Shown: positions 24,793 to 37,400 of the stretch, one piece after another
How the letters are laid out: each line of letters starts with the position of its first letter
How positions within the stretch are numbered: position 1 is the stretch's first letter
Origin: Parus major
Taxonomy: Eukaryota > Chordata > Aves > Passeriformes > Paridae
Direction of reading: 5' to 3'
NCBI RefSeq assembly: GCF_001522545.3
Contig: NC_031768.1
Span: 113,974,802-114,038,801 of the forward strand
DNA length: 64,000 nucleotides
Translations under genes and position numbers: made by a program
Notes under the pieces: generated by a model
Seen by the model: the letters and a program-made list of their open reading frames with translations, nothing else
Databases searched by the model: none
Told to the model about the DNA's origin: nothing

Positions 24793-27700
24793 GTGATTTT
24801 GTTTTACAGCATCTAAGTTATGTTGTGGTTTTATAAAATTGTGGTTTTACTTCAGCCTTGCTAGCCCACTCTTCTCCTGGGTCCATACGCTGACCTTGCA
24901 CATCACCTGGACTACTCAATGCCAAACTTCTGGAATTCAAGCTCTGAAATGACTGTGTCTCCAAGTGTATGAGTTAGCACTGGGCTGATCCGAGCAAGGA
25001 TTATGGGAGTATGGGGTACAGGGCATTCAGACATGTGAGGACAGAGGTGAGAGTGTTGGGAATGTTCCCTTCTCAAAAGGCTGTGCTGAGGAACTGGTCC
25101 TGATAGCCCATGTCTTGGCAGCATCCATCCTCTCTCCGTTATGCCACAACTTAGGGTGCCAAAGGCTGGAAAGCAGGAAGATTTGACAAAGAGCTCTATG
25201 TCACACTTGAAATTTTGGGAAAAAATGAAGGAAACTTTTCTGTAGAATAACTGAGTAAACTTAAAGCAAACATTGAAAACTACAGTTTTAAAGACGTAAT
25301 TTTGGATTCAATCCATTCCCTCTGAATGCTTTCTATAGTTAATTTCTACATAAAAGGAAAATTTATTTTAAGAAACAAATGCATTTCTTACTAAAGTAGT
25401 GTAGGATAGGGGATCACAACTCACGGGCAGCCTTGAAGTGAAACCACCACAGGGATTACTGTAACTGGGGCTCCAGTACCCAAACACCAGTGGCTTTAAG
25501 GGACAGGTTTGGGCTGGGATTAGCAACTTGGGCTCATGCACAGGTCTGTTAGCAGTCCTACTCAGAGACAGTCCCTCATCTGTAGGGAGAGGTTGAAGGC
25601 CTGGAGATCAGGCTGAGTTCGGGAAAAATCGCGAGGACCTGGTTAGGGAGTGGTGTAAATGCCTATCAAGAGACTTAATCTTGAGGGGTGGCAAGTATTA
25701 ACTATAGAACAGCAAGTATCTACAGCTAAAGGCTGGAGATAGGGGATGGCTGAGAAGGACAGGAGAGGAACCTTGGTGAAGCTTTTGCATTAGAAATGGC
25801 CTCATCTGTCAAACCAGATTTTTGTCTTCAGGATTGCATGAGTGAGGATCCCACAGCACAGGAAAATGTTCAGGATTGGGAGGTAAAGGCAAGTTAGGCA
25901 GGACTGCAGGGCTGGGGCTTGGCTGTTTACACACTGGGGCAGTAAAGGCTTCAGAGGTCGTAACTGAGGCAGGAAAGAGTCACTTAGCTCAATTAGTCTT
26001 GTATCTAGACCTGTTCCTTGAACAAGGCGAAGAGCTGAGCTTCATGCAAGGGACCAGGAATTGTTTTTCAGACTTGAAAATGCAAGAGGGGCAGTGTGTA
26101 ACTTGGACATGATGATATGTACATCTGACAAGAATCACAGAAGAGTATTTTGAATAACTGAAAAACTGGGCAGCCCAGAAGCTACTACCTGACTCATTTG
26201 CTGGTCCCATCTGTTGGACACCTAAGCACAACAGAGCAGATGAATTTTGTCTGAGCCTGAGACATTTATGGACTGGCCCTCCATAAATGCTGCTTGCCAA
26301 AAAACAGACTTGGGGGAGGAAAGTTGTCAGATATAATAGAGAAAGAAAAGGACACGGGCTTCAAAGTGCATTCCAGCACAACATGGAAGTGACCTGGCTG
26401 GAAATGAAACCAGCAGTCTTCTTCCCCAGCCTCCTTGAAGCCTCTAACTGCTACACAGGCAGTGAGGGAGAAAATAATTGAATTTCAAGTTGAAATAAAA
26501 ATAATTTTCGGTGGCATTCTGCAGTACTTTTTAAAATACTAGATCTATGAAATATGGTGTGCTGATAGCTATCAGGCTTATAAGTCTGGTTACAAGGACT
26601 TTTACCTTGAAGATCTCAGTATGGGTACTTTGAGCCTTTTAAAACTGTGTTAAATAAAATATTTTTCCTAGTTCTACTAGCTCTAGCCTTCCTTTTAATC
26701 CCTTCAATAGCAAAGCAAGTCCCTCTTGAGAATGTTATTTACTTTTCATATTATGTGCCTATCAATTTCTGGAATTGCAAATGTATTTTGATACCTACAT
26801 AAATTTAAGTTTCAAGAAAACTGTAAGGCTGAAACAAAGGATTCCCATCATCCAGAAGAACCACCAAAAATGTATTATGGAAGAACTGAAAACTCTGTAT
26901 CTTTGCATAGAATTTGCTGTACTGAGGTGAGTTCCAAATGGAACTGCCATCTAAACGAGCAGAAAAATAGTTGGAATGTAGTGAGTTACGTTTAAGTATT
27001 CCTAGATATAGGAATTATTAGCAGAGCTTAGAGCATATCACTAGCAGATGTTTTTAGTTTTGTTCTTATAAACTACTTGTAAAAAGCTCTTGTACCTAGT
27101 GTTTAGCAATTAATATTTTCCCATTTAATTTTTTTCCCCAGTCTCATGTACTCATTTTATCCTTTTCTGTCTTCTAATTTCACCTTCTTTCATTTTGTTC
27201 TACCTTCTGTTCTCAAAACATCGCAGCATCTTCCGTCTATATGAAAGCATTTGTTCCTAAGCATCCTAAGTCTTAGAATGGCTGTGAATGTTGCCCTCTT
27301 CTGGATCACTTTTTTTTTTTACAGTATTTTGCTAAAAAAACTCAACAAACCGAGTTTGAAAAAGCCCGTGCAGATACTAGTGTTTCCTTTATTACTTGCA
27401 CATATGAAAAAAAAATCAGTTTGGATTTGGATAGATCTTTTACCTTCATTTTTTTCTTACTGAAATAATCTCCTTATCTTCCACTACTGCTTCAACTGTT
27501 GTCATTCCATATGTACAAGTTTATTGGAACAAGGCTTTTTCCATTCCTCCTTATCACTGTGCTTGTCCTGGAATAACTCTTGCTGAAAGCAAGGCAAGAG
27601 TTTAGATTTTAATTAATCTAAGTCTGCCCTCTGGCAGTGGGAAGCCATTCCCCCTTGTTGTATTACTCCTTCCCTTGTAAATAGTCCTTCTGTCTTTCCC

Positions 27701-27950
27701 ATGGGCCCGTTCAGGTACTGGAAAGCCACAGCCAGGTTATCCCGAAGCCTTTCCCTTTCCCGGAAAGAGAGGAGTACCTGAGAAGTTGTCTCCTCTCCCT
27801 GCTCCCCGGCATTCCGTGCTTTCCCCTTCTACTCCGAAGTTTAAACCGTGTTGGTTTAGGATCGCAGGGGGCTGCAGTCCTGGGAAACTGGGATGACAAA
27901 AACCTGCTTGACCTTGCAAGCAGCGATGGATAAGAAACTGCTGCAGATGG

Positions 27951-28168
27951 GATATTGGGAAGGAATTCCTCCCTGTGAGGGTGGGCAGGCCCTGGCACAG
28001 GGCGCTCAGAACAGCTGTGGCTGCTCTTGGATCCCTGGAAATGTCCCAAGGCCAGGCTGGACGGGGCTTGCAGCAACCTGGGACAGTGGAAGGTGTCCCT
28101 GCCCATGGCAGGGGGTGGAAATGGATGGTGCAACGAGATGATCGTTACGGCCCCTTCCAAACCGCTCC
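27951..28168 (+). mobile_element. CR1 3' fragment just upstream of URB1
   Basis: The order of blocks is that of a CR1 tail on the plus strand: GATATTGGGAAGGAATTCC, CCTGGCACAGGG, a GCAACCTGGGACAGTGGAAG block and GGCCCCTTCCAA near 28150-28160. The terminal ATTCTATG repeats are missing or mutated. It ends about 190 bp before the URB1 start codon, at the edge of the CpG island. Confidence 0.9.
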
Positions 28169-28354
28169 ATGGTAACTACTTTTAACTCTTTTTGCCCACT
28201 CTTTTTGCTCCCGGGGAAAACACTCCCGCTGGGCCGGGCCGGGGGCCGCAGCAGTACCCCACCTCCCGGGAGCAGGACGGCCCCGAGCTGGTCCCCCTCC
28301 ACCCGCCCCTTCCTTCGGGAGCGGCGGCGGTTCCGGGGTGGGGCCGAGTCGGGC

Positions 28355-28493
28355 ATGGCCGGGAAGCGGAATGGCGAGGTCGGGGAGCGGAGCGGGGAGC
28401 CTGCGGCCAAGCGCGCCTGTGGCTCGCGGGACGAGGAGTTCAATGGCGTCCGCTTCAAGGCGTTGCTGCGGGACCCCGCGACCGCCGCCAAGG
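28355..28493 (+). CDS. URB1: URB1 exon 1 (coding part)
   Basis: Residues 1-46 plus one base. It encodes the basic N-terminus and the conserved GVRFKALLRD. Donor AAGG|GTGAGG. Confidence 0.92.
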
Positions 28494-31400
28494 GTGAGGG
28501 GCTCTGCAGGGCGGGAAAGGCGGGGGCTGAGGCGGCCCCGGGCTGAGGCGGCCCCGGGCTGAGGCGGCCCCGGCGGCCGGCCCGGCAGACGTCGCGGGGG
28601 CGGCACCGATGCTGCTGGTGGGGATGGCGCACATGGGCACGGCCCGGCCCCTCAGGGTTCCGCTCGCGGGCGGCCCGGAGCGGAGCGGGCCCCACACGTG
28701 GCGCTGGTGCCCCGGCTGACGCTGTGGCTTTACAGGGCTGGATACTTTCGTGTCCGTCGCCAAAACGCTGCCATCCCCCCATGTGTACGATGTTGTGGAG
28801 GGATACGTGAAAATTTCCATGGAGTGTGCTGAGATATTCAAACTTCTCGATGGAGAAAGGAAGCCTGAAAATGAAGTAAGTTGGACATGGGGTTTGTAAT
28901 TCAGGGACTGGCTGCTACAATTCCAGCAATCCCACCCTGGAGAGGAACCAACAAAAGGTCGCCAAGGAACAGTCACAGCCCCGAAGGCTGCCAGAACTCC
29001 AGGAACGTTTGGACAGCGCTCTCAGCCACAGAGTGGGGTTGTTTGGGTGTCCGTGCAGGAGCGGGAGTTGGACTGGACGATCCTTGTGGGTCCCTTCCAA
29101 TTAAGGTTATTCTGTGGTTCTATGAATAAGTGCTTTGTGATGTAAATAACTCTGATAATTTAATATGGTTTTAGTTTGTTTTGGTTTTTTTTCTGGAAGT
29201 ATCAGTGGCTGGCAGAAGGACCTACCAAGTGCGAGACGCTCCTTTCAGTTCATAGATGTTCCTGGATTTAAGGGCACACACAACCAATAGTCCTGTCCAA
29301 ATCAAGCTGTTAAGGTTCTTCAAATGTTATCAAAAGACTAGGGGGATCAATAGAAGCAGTTAAGAAAGCAAAAAAAAAGTAGTCTAGTGAAAGTAAATGT
29401 TTTTAGATAGCTGCCTGATACATCAGTATTTCTAGGAAGCCACTGGTAAATTTGACCTCATTTTTCATATTTCAGCTGGACAATTTATCTTCATCAGAAT
29501 ATGATGATTAAGCAAAGAGTTCAATAACTTCACTGTGAATGCTGGTGCAGCACTGCTATCCGCTTGCAATGTAGTAATTGTATTGTGTGGCTTTTTAACC
29601 ATCACTTGGCTGTTCTTTGCCTTTCAGTATCATTTCTATCTGTGTAATGACAACCTGTGTTGTGTTCAGTGATTGTCTTTCCTCAATATCCCATTGCTGA
29701 CGGAGTGTGCTGTTTGTAATGGGCACAGGCCCAGTGCTGTATGGCTTCTGGATTCTTCTGGAAGGAATTAATTGCAAGACTGGAAGAGCCACGATGTTTT
29801 TCTCCAGCATATTTCATTTTTCGCCATCCACTTAGGAGCAATTGTCTCTTGAAGCATTGATTCCTTCAAACTACGTGCTCTCAGAAGTTATCTTTTCAAA
29901 GAGGAAGCATTAATTGAGAGAGAATCTAGAAGTTAACATCACTTTCATGTGTAGAAGCTTTCCTCTTGGAGTGGGGTTACTCTTTTTATTAATGGTGCTC
30001 AGCTTTTATTACTCTGTGCTCATCTAATAATTTCAAGTCTTACCTGATACTATCAGATATTACCATACTTTTTTATCCTGCAGATGCTGTTAATCTTTCA
30101 AGCTCTAGAAGCCATTTTACTGAGGACAGCCAGTGACCTCTCACATTTTTCTGTTGTCGGAATGAACATTGTCAAAAAGTTGATTCATTCCTATATGAAA
30201 CTGGTCTATGCTGCTTTGTATTCTGAAAGTCACAGGTAAGTCTTCTTGGTGATGTGGTGGAGAATCTCTGTCAATTGATCTAGAGGGACTGTACTAGACC
30301 TTGCAAAATTCATCTTGCTAATAATATTATTGCTAATAATCCACCTTTATTTAATAATCCTTTACCACTTGTCATAAAAGAACGCTTGTGGAAGTCTTTG
30401 CAAAGTGGAAGCTCTGATACGTCAAACAATCCAGTCCTGTAGGATACTTTCCTGAAGCTTTAGTTTTCATCAGTTGGGCCTGTCCTAGTGAGAGCTAGCA
30501 TGGGTGATATCTTGAGTCCTGTTATTTTAATGCTACTTGATTTGTGGGGTAAAATGTACTGTGGAGAACAGGGCTGGGCAGTCTTTCTGTGATGGTAAAA
30601 AGAGCTGCTCTTGAGTGCTTTATTTCCCTGTATTTTTTGGAGTCAGGTTTCCATGTTTATAATGGATTTTTCTCTTTCAGAGTGGCTTTTCTTTTGTAAT
30701 TTTGTTCAGTCTCTTAAATCTGAGGTAGTTTTAGATTGTTGAATAACTGTGTTGTCTAGTCCAGAACAAACCATTTTTCATGCTTATGTGGAAAGGGGAA
30801 AGAAGTTGCAAATGCCAGGGACATTTCAGTGCAAACCTGGGAGGAATAGGAAAGCAGAGAAAGAAACAGACTGAAATTGGCTTGTCCAAGCCAAATGACT
30901 CATCTTTCTGTCTTTGAGCAGAGCTGGAAAAGCTTTCTCTGCTTTCCCAGTTCATAGACAGAACTGTGCTTCCCACACTGCGCAGTTGATCTTATTGCAG
31001 CAGGCATTTTAACTGGACAAAGAATCTTAAGTAGGTGTACTGGAAGCAAATTTTGAAGCTGTGTACAATCTGCACTTCTGATTAAGTGTTTAAAGATTGT
31101 AGGTTCTGGAGAAATCCTTCTAGAACCTGCACAGAATAGGCTGCAGATTCCTGATGGGAGATGCTCTGCATTTTCTGTGCAACCTTTTTGATGTGCAGAG
31201 GGATTTTCTTTACTGTATGTCTAGATGAGATCTCTCCTTGAATCACATGGCTTTTTACATATTGTTCGTGACAGAAACAAGATGGACAGGTTACAAATCT
31301 GTTCATGGTAGTGGTGTTATGATCAGATGGTGGAGGTCTGCAGTCTTGTGTGCAGTGGCCCTGACATATTCCCACTGAAATAAATGGCAAACCTCTATGA

Positions 31401-34400
31401 ATTTAAGAGTCCATAGAACTATAATGAACTACAACCCTAATGAAGGGTTGTCTAGTCCAGCCCCACTGCCATAGACAGGTCATCTTCAAGTTGTTAATTT
31501 TGGCACTTTCTCCCTTTTAAACTACTTTATAAAGGGAATATCCAGCCTCACATTATGGCTTAATTTGGGGGAAGAATATAAAAAGGTGTTTCCTTCTTCC
31601 CTCGCCCGTCTTTTCCAGCTGCTGTTATTACTGCTTAAAAAAATTATTTTGGTTGTTTATCTTCCCTTCTGTTTTCTCTTTTAAGTTTTAATCTCTTGGT
31701 TTGGTGGTTTGTATAACCATCATCCTGGAAATAACCTGCGGCTTTACCTCTGCTTTGTTTTTTAGGATGAGCCGGGGGTGCCTTACGCTGTTGTCGGCAA
31801 TGGTGGCTCAGGGTCCGGATTCAGCAAGGGATGTGTATAGTCATTTTGATTTCAATAACAAATACCTGCCTGGATTGTTGAAAAAGATCTGTAAGCAGGT
31901 AAATTAAGGTGCTGCATGCCATGGAATGCTATGCCATGGCTCCACCAGATTTTTTAGCTAACTATTTAGAGCAAAGCTGTTGCCAATATTTGCTGTGTTT
32001 TTATCTGCAAGAGCATAACTCTCCCTTCTTTCCTGTGTCAGGCTGAAGACCCTGATTGGGCCTAACACATGTTTGCAGACACATGTTTGCTAAAAATAGT
32101 CAGGATTTACCCAAACCGGTGCTTTAGAACAATAATATTTATGTGCCATTTCAAATGCAAGTGTATAATAAATCCAGTATCATTTGCAATGTTGACATAT
32201 TTTTTCTGGATTTTAAAAATTACTTGCAGAGTGAATGTGTACATTTGTGTTGGGTTTGTGTTATCTGAGATGAAAATTCAGACTTTTTCTTTATAAAGCA
32301 ATCAAGTGGAAGGCAAAAAACCAAACACATCCTTTTTTCCCTGGAACCACCTTTTATAGTTCCGGAATTGTCAGATTCCATGGGTTTTGACCTCACTGCA
32401 GGAGTTGTCTGGTGGAGTACCTCCACCCTTAATTTTAAATGCTTGGGTGTAGTCTTTTGACCACAAGTTGCTTAAATGTGTAAGATAAAAGGAAACAGGC
32501 ATGTAAAAGGTCTTACTCTTGTACAGTTTTCAGTAAAATTATGTCACAGCTGACTATCAGAGGTGAGTTTTTAATGCAAAAATACCAGGCCCAAAGCTTA
32601 CAGCAAAATCTTGTTTGTTTCTCCTTATTTTTTCTTTCAACCTTTTCATGAGTCCTTGCTGCCTTATCTTTTGCCTATTCAGAATCTTCTTTCAGGCTTC
32701 TTTACAAGCAGCTTAATTTTGCACAGCAGTTTAAAAAAAATTTGTAAATCATGGCGGGACTCTGTCAGGGAATGTAATGATAGGATGAGGGGTGAGTTTT
32801 TTTGGAAGAGAGTATATTTCCATTAGATATTGGGAGGAGATTCTTAGCCATGATGGTGATGAGATGCTGTCCAGCACAGGTTGCCCAGAGAAGCTGTCAT
32901 TGCCCCATCCCTGGAAGCATCCAAGGGCAGGTTGAATAGGGCTTGGAGCAACCTGGGATAGTGGAAGGTGTCTAAGTTCAGTGATGCAGGGTTTGGCATG
33001 AAACTGCTGTTAATGTTTCCTTTTTCTTTAAATTTGTGGCCTGGTCTCATACACTGAGAATTGGAAAGTGTGTGAACTAGTACATTTTCCTTTCTATGTA
33101 AAAGTGATCTGCTTAATGCAAGAAGTTTTTTAGCTGAATACACTGTGGATTTGTTTCATGTAAATGTATGTCTATGGCTGCATGCAACATGTTTAAAGAA
33201 GTTGCTTCATTTACCTGTTTATGGCACCTTCAGGGATAATCAGCAGTTGCAGTATTGATTCTGGAGTTGGGTACAATCTGTGTGCTAACAACATTTTTTT
33301 CTCTTATATTTACATTTTTGTATTTCCAGGGGAGAACAGATGTCCGCATGGCCTATATTCAGTTTGCTCTGTCTTTTCTCATTGCGGGTGACAATGCAAT
33401 CTTGGCACAGGTGCTGGAATTAAAAGGTACTTCATAATTGCTTGTTGGGTTTTTAAGACACAGTCATTTATAGGTGATAATAAATATGACCTAATTAAAA
33501 ATGTGAACCAGGTAGAGAGCACTAATAAGAAGCAAAATATATGTATTTTAATCTTACTAACTGAAAAGCTTTAAACTTCTTTGGTAATATAGTAAATAAG
33601 CCTCTTCTGCTTGAGAACAATATGCTGTCTGCTAAAACCTGGCAAAAGTAGAAAGCCTTTGGTGACACAGACTAAAAAAAAATAAATCTAATATAAAACT
33701 TTGAGAATATAGAGTCAATAAAGATAAAAAAAATTCATGGTCTCCAGTCATTCTCATAAGACAGTAACAGTGGATATGCTGTGTTAATTTTCTTTTGAAA
33801 AGGGTGTACTTCAGTTGCCTTTCTGCCCTGTGAATTGTGACCCTTGGTAAAGTTATGAGAGAATTCAGAAGGGATCTAGATATACTATTTAAAAAGAAGT
33901 CCTTGAGCCATTAGCTGGCAGCAGGTCATTTCTCCTGTGGCTGGGGACTGAGAACTAGCTGTTATTATTTACTTCTGCTCCTGCTAACGTGGGGCTGCTG
34001 ATTTCCTGTAGTTGCTGGCAGTTGTTCAGTTCTTTCAGGCTGGGGATTGCACACCTCGGTCCAGTCAGTACAGCTGGCTGTCATTCCCCTGTAAGAGCCC
34101 CAAGTTCTCTATAAACTGAAGTTGTCTAACTTTGGGATGCACAGGTGAGGCAAAAGATGGTGCATGTGCTTGGAGATGGAACCTCCAGACTTTGGAGAAT
34201 CACTCAGTGGAACAATTACATGTACTTCAATTGGAAGAATTTTAATTTGCTTGAATTTTAGTATGGCATTTTAGGGCCCAAAATGTATTTAAAGATGACA
34301 GATGCTGTAGCAGTGTTAATCAGCAAGTTGGCAAATTAGCCAATGAAGATGAGAGTGAGTCTGGCAGCATCACTTGCTCATCACCATAGTCACAGACACA

Positions 34401-37400
34401 TCATCCTTCTGAACTCTGATTGCTGTCTTTTGGTTCATCCTGGAATATAACAGCAAGATAAATAATGTGACATGGAAGAGGAATAGGTATGAATTCCCTG
34501 AAGCATTTTAGGATGAAGAGAGGTTTCACATTTTGACTTAACATTTGAAATGTTCTCTTAGATTTCATTCCAGATATTCTTCGTTCTGAAATCAAGGAAG
34601 ACAGAGTTTCTACTGTCAGTCTTCTACTTTCCACACTGAGAACTAAGGTATGATACACCCTTGAAACTGTGTTGTCTCATGTTTTCTATTCTCCTCACTG
34701 CTGGAAACTGTTCTGCGGTGATTTCTCACACAATGTTCAGTTCTTAGGGCTGCTGGCAATGTGCTGCTGCAGTGTCTGTGACTGATAATATGTGTTAGAG
34801 GTTGGTAGCTTGGCTGTGTTACTGTCTCAGGATTGAAAAAAAAAGGGAAGCAGGAATGTCTGAAAGTCATGAGAGTTTGTTCAGTGGTGGCTGCCTTTCC
34901 TGTGCTCTGTCACCTTCTGAGCCTCTTCCATGGGATGCACTTGTTGCTTGTAGAGCGGCTGCACCTGAGATGTATCTTATTTCTTTAAAAATTATTTTAG
35001 CTCCAGTGTCTATGACTTTTTAATACCTGTTCTGAACTACTGTAGCAATGTTGCATAAGCTACTGGATGAACAGTTGAGAGAATGAAGAAAAAATAGTGT
35101 AAAATTTAGAGTGTAGCCGTAAGAGCCTGCCTTGGATTTGGGCTTTTCACAACTGGCCAATTAAAGCCAAAAAACTACTTTAATTCTTTTATTTTGCTGT
35201 TGCAATATCACAAAGAAGAAGAAGAATAAAGAAGCTACCATTTAAATATAAAAGAAACCTCCTTAAAACTTTGTTTTTCAAATGAAGCTTTTCCGATGTG
35301 GGAATCCCACATCATGAACTGTTACATTGTTGGTGGACCCCTGCACACTGTACAACTCTTCCACCTTAGCAAGAAAAATGAGAATTGAAACACTGCTAAG
35401 CAGTGAAACGCAGCAGAACTTCTGAGAAACTTCCTCTGCTGTTTCATTCAAACTTGATTTGTAGTAGGCTTTGCTATGTCTATGCCCAGGTTCCCATGGT
35501 TCTAGTCTGTGATGCTCCAAACATGATGTGCGCTCTTTAGTTGAACATGAACATCTATCCTGTCCAGCATGTGCAGGGTTTGCAGAGGTTGGTGTAGGGT
35601 CAGGGTGGAGCAGGAGCATGTGAGAGAAGTGTTAGCGGGACAGGCAGAATGTTTCCTCTGCCTTGGTGAGGAGAGCCAGCTCTGTATGTACTGGAAGAAT
35701 GAAGCGTGTTGCTATTTTGCCATGATTTTGTGATAACTTGCAATAGATAGAAGAGTTTGCTTTTTTCTCATTTTCAGGTGGTTCATAACAAAAATGTCAG
35801 CAAAACGCAGAAGGTACGTTTTTTCACTGCGGACGTGTTGCTTCGCATCGCTTCGCTGTACTGTTGGAATGGGATTACTGATGTCAGCTCTGAGGATTTA
35901 AAGGTCTGGTCATTTATTTCTTTGTTACTCTTAGTCCTCATGCTGCCTTTATTCCCCCTCATCTCTCAGCCTACAGCTTTTGAAACACCTCGCAATTGCT
36001 CTGAGATTGATGAGATCAGAAAGAGGAACCTAATGAGCCTATTTTAAAAGAACCCCCAAATTTCTGCTTCTTCTCACTGGGTTTTGGCTACAGATTTTTC
36101 ACCTTCCTGTCTGTCCTCTTTTATTCCTCTACCAGATGCTTATGACCCTGCCACTCTGACCCTGATATACTGTCAACACCTTTTGGAGGAGATCTGTTTC
36201 TCGTAGGTGTCTGCTTGGAGCTGTGCAAGTCTCTGAGCCCATTCATAAGCATGCATTTCAGTTCTGAATAATTTTAAGTTCTTACAATTCCTAGCAGAAC
36301 CTGTAAATCATGTGATTCATGCTTTCCCAGCCTTGACAGTTGTCAAGTCTTCTCACCCATAGGCATCTTGAGTTGTTCCAGATTTAGAAGATTAATGGAA
36401 CCATAGAATCACAGAATGGCTTGGGTTGGAAGGGACCTTCTAGTCCTGAAGCTTCTCTTCTTAATCTGAACAAAAGCCAAACTTGCTTTCAGTATTTCTC
36501 TGAGAGGAGCCATATAAAATGTAGAGTGTAGTTGATACCTGTGATGCCAGATCTCACGTGACTTTTTTACTCCTTTTTGGTTTTTATAGGTGGCTCAGGG
36601 TTCTGAAGAGGTGGGAAAAGCAATGGTACGACAGCTTGTGCATAGTTTCTTAATGGACCTCTGCTGCTCTCTGAAACACGGCATAACATTCCATGATCCA
36701 AGTCTTGGAACTTCCGGCAAGTAAGTCACTGGACGGCTGGAATTGGCTGCGGATTTTTTGTTAGAAGCAAAAGAGACTAGTTATTGTGTCTGCCCTGAAA
36801 TGTGTGGTATTAGTTGACTGTTAGTCATGCAGAAAATGTGGAGATAAATGAATTTCTTACTTCTCTGAGTATAAACTCAGAAATTTTGCCAGGAGGGTGA
36901 GAGGTCTTGCTTTCAATTAACAGTTAGAGAAGCTGCAGAGTTCACATTCCATATAACGTATTGAAATAAGGATTTCTTATTTAAAATATTTTTTTTTGTC
37001 TTCAACAGGGGAGGAAATTTGGTACTTCTGCACTTCCTGCTTGGTTTAAAAACTGCAACAGAAGATGAAATGGTTGCTGATCTCGTGGTGAATATTCTCA
37101 AAGTATGCCCAGATTTATTGACTAGATACTTCAAGGAGACCCATTATTCCTTTGTTCCTAGAGTGAAGTCTGCTTGGATGGACAACATAAAGTTACTCAA
37201 GAAGGTAAGAGTATGGATGATGGTAAAAAACCATACTTGGAGCAGGAGGCTCTATAAACATTTAAACTAAACTGGGAAAGAAGGAATTGGTGTAAGAAAC
37301 AGTGGAAAATATCAAGTCAGTGACGTATTTTTTGAGATGCAGCAACATCAAAGCTGAGCTAGAAAAACCTTTTGTCCTTTGTGAATGTTCCACTGCCTCT

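Larger units (their letters stand above)
19253..28354. other. Region between the EVA1C and URB1 start codons
   Basis: About 9.1 kb. It starts in the EVA1C CpG island and ends in the URB1 CpG island. Between about 19.7 and 27.9 kb I recognise no exon, RNA gene or regulatory cluster. There are a short (CA)n run (19741-19753), a degenerate AATGTGAAA repeat (22574-22625), a TGGAAATATTT triplet (23265-23301) and a GGA-rich run (24766-24792). A CR1 copy lies at the URB1 end. Untranslated exons of either gene could be here and would not be visible. Confidence 0.7.
28200..28720. promoter_or_regulatory. URB1: CpG island and promoter of URB1
   Basis: GC-rich, CG-dense block covering the region just upstream of the URB1 start, exon 1 and most of intron 1. 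GC/KLF-type boxes occur at 28303-28310 and 28334-28344, within 55 bp of the ATG. No TATA box is seen, as expected for a housekeeping ribosome-biogenesis gene. The upstream edge abuts the CR1 copy ending near 28168. The transcription start was not determined. Confidence 0.85.

Noticed and set aside
28006..28782. 258-codon minus-strand frame at the URB1 promoter
   Set aside because: Antisense to URB1 exons 1-2 and to a CR1 copy in GC-rich DNA. Low-complexity product.
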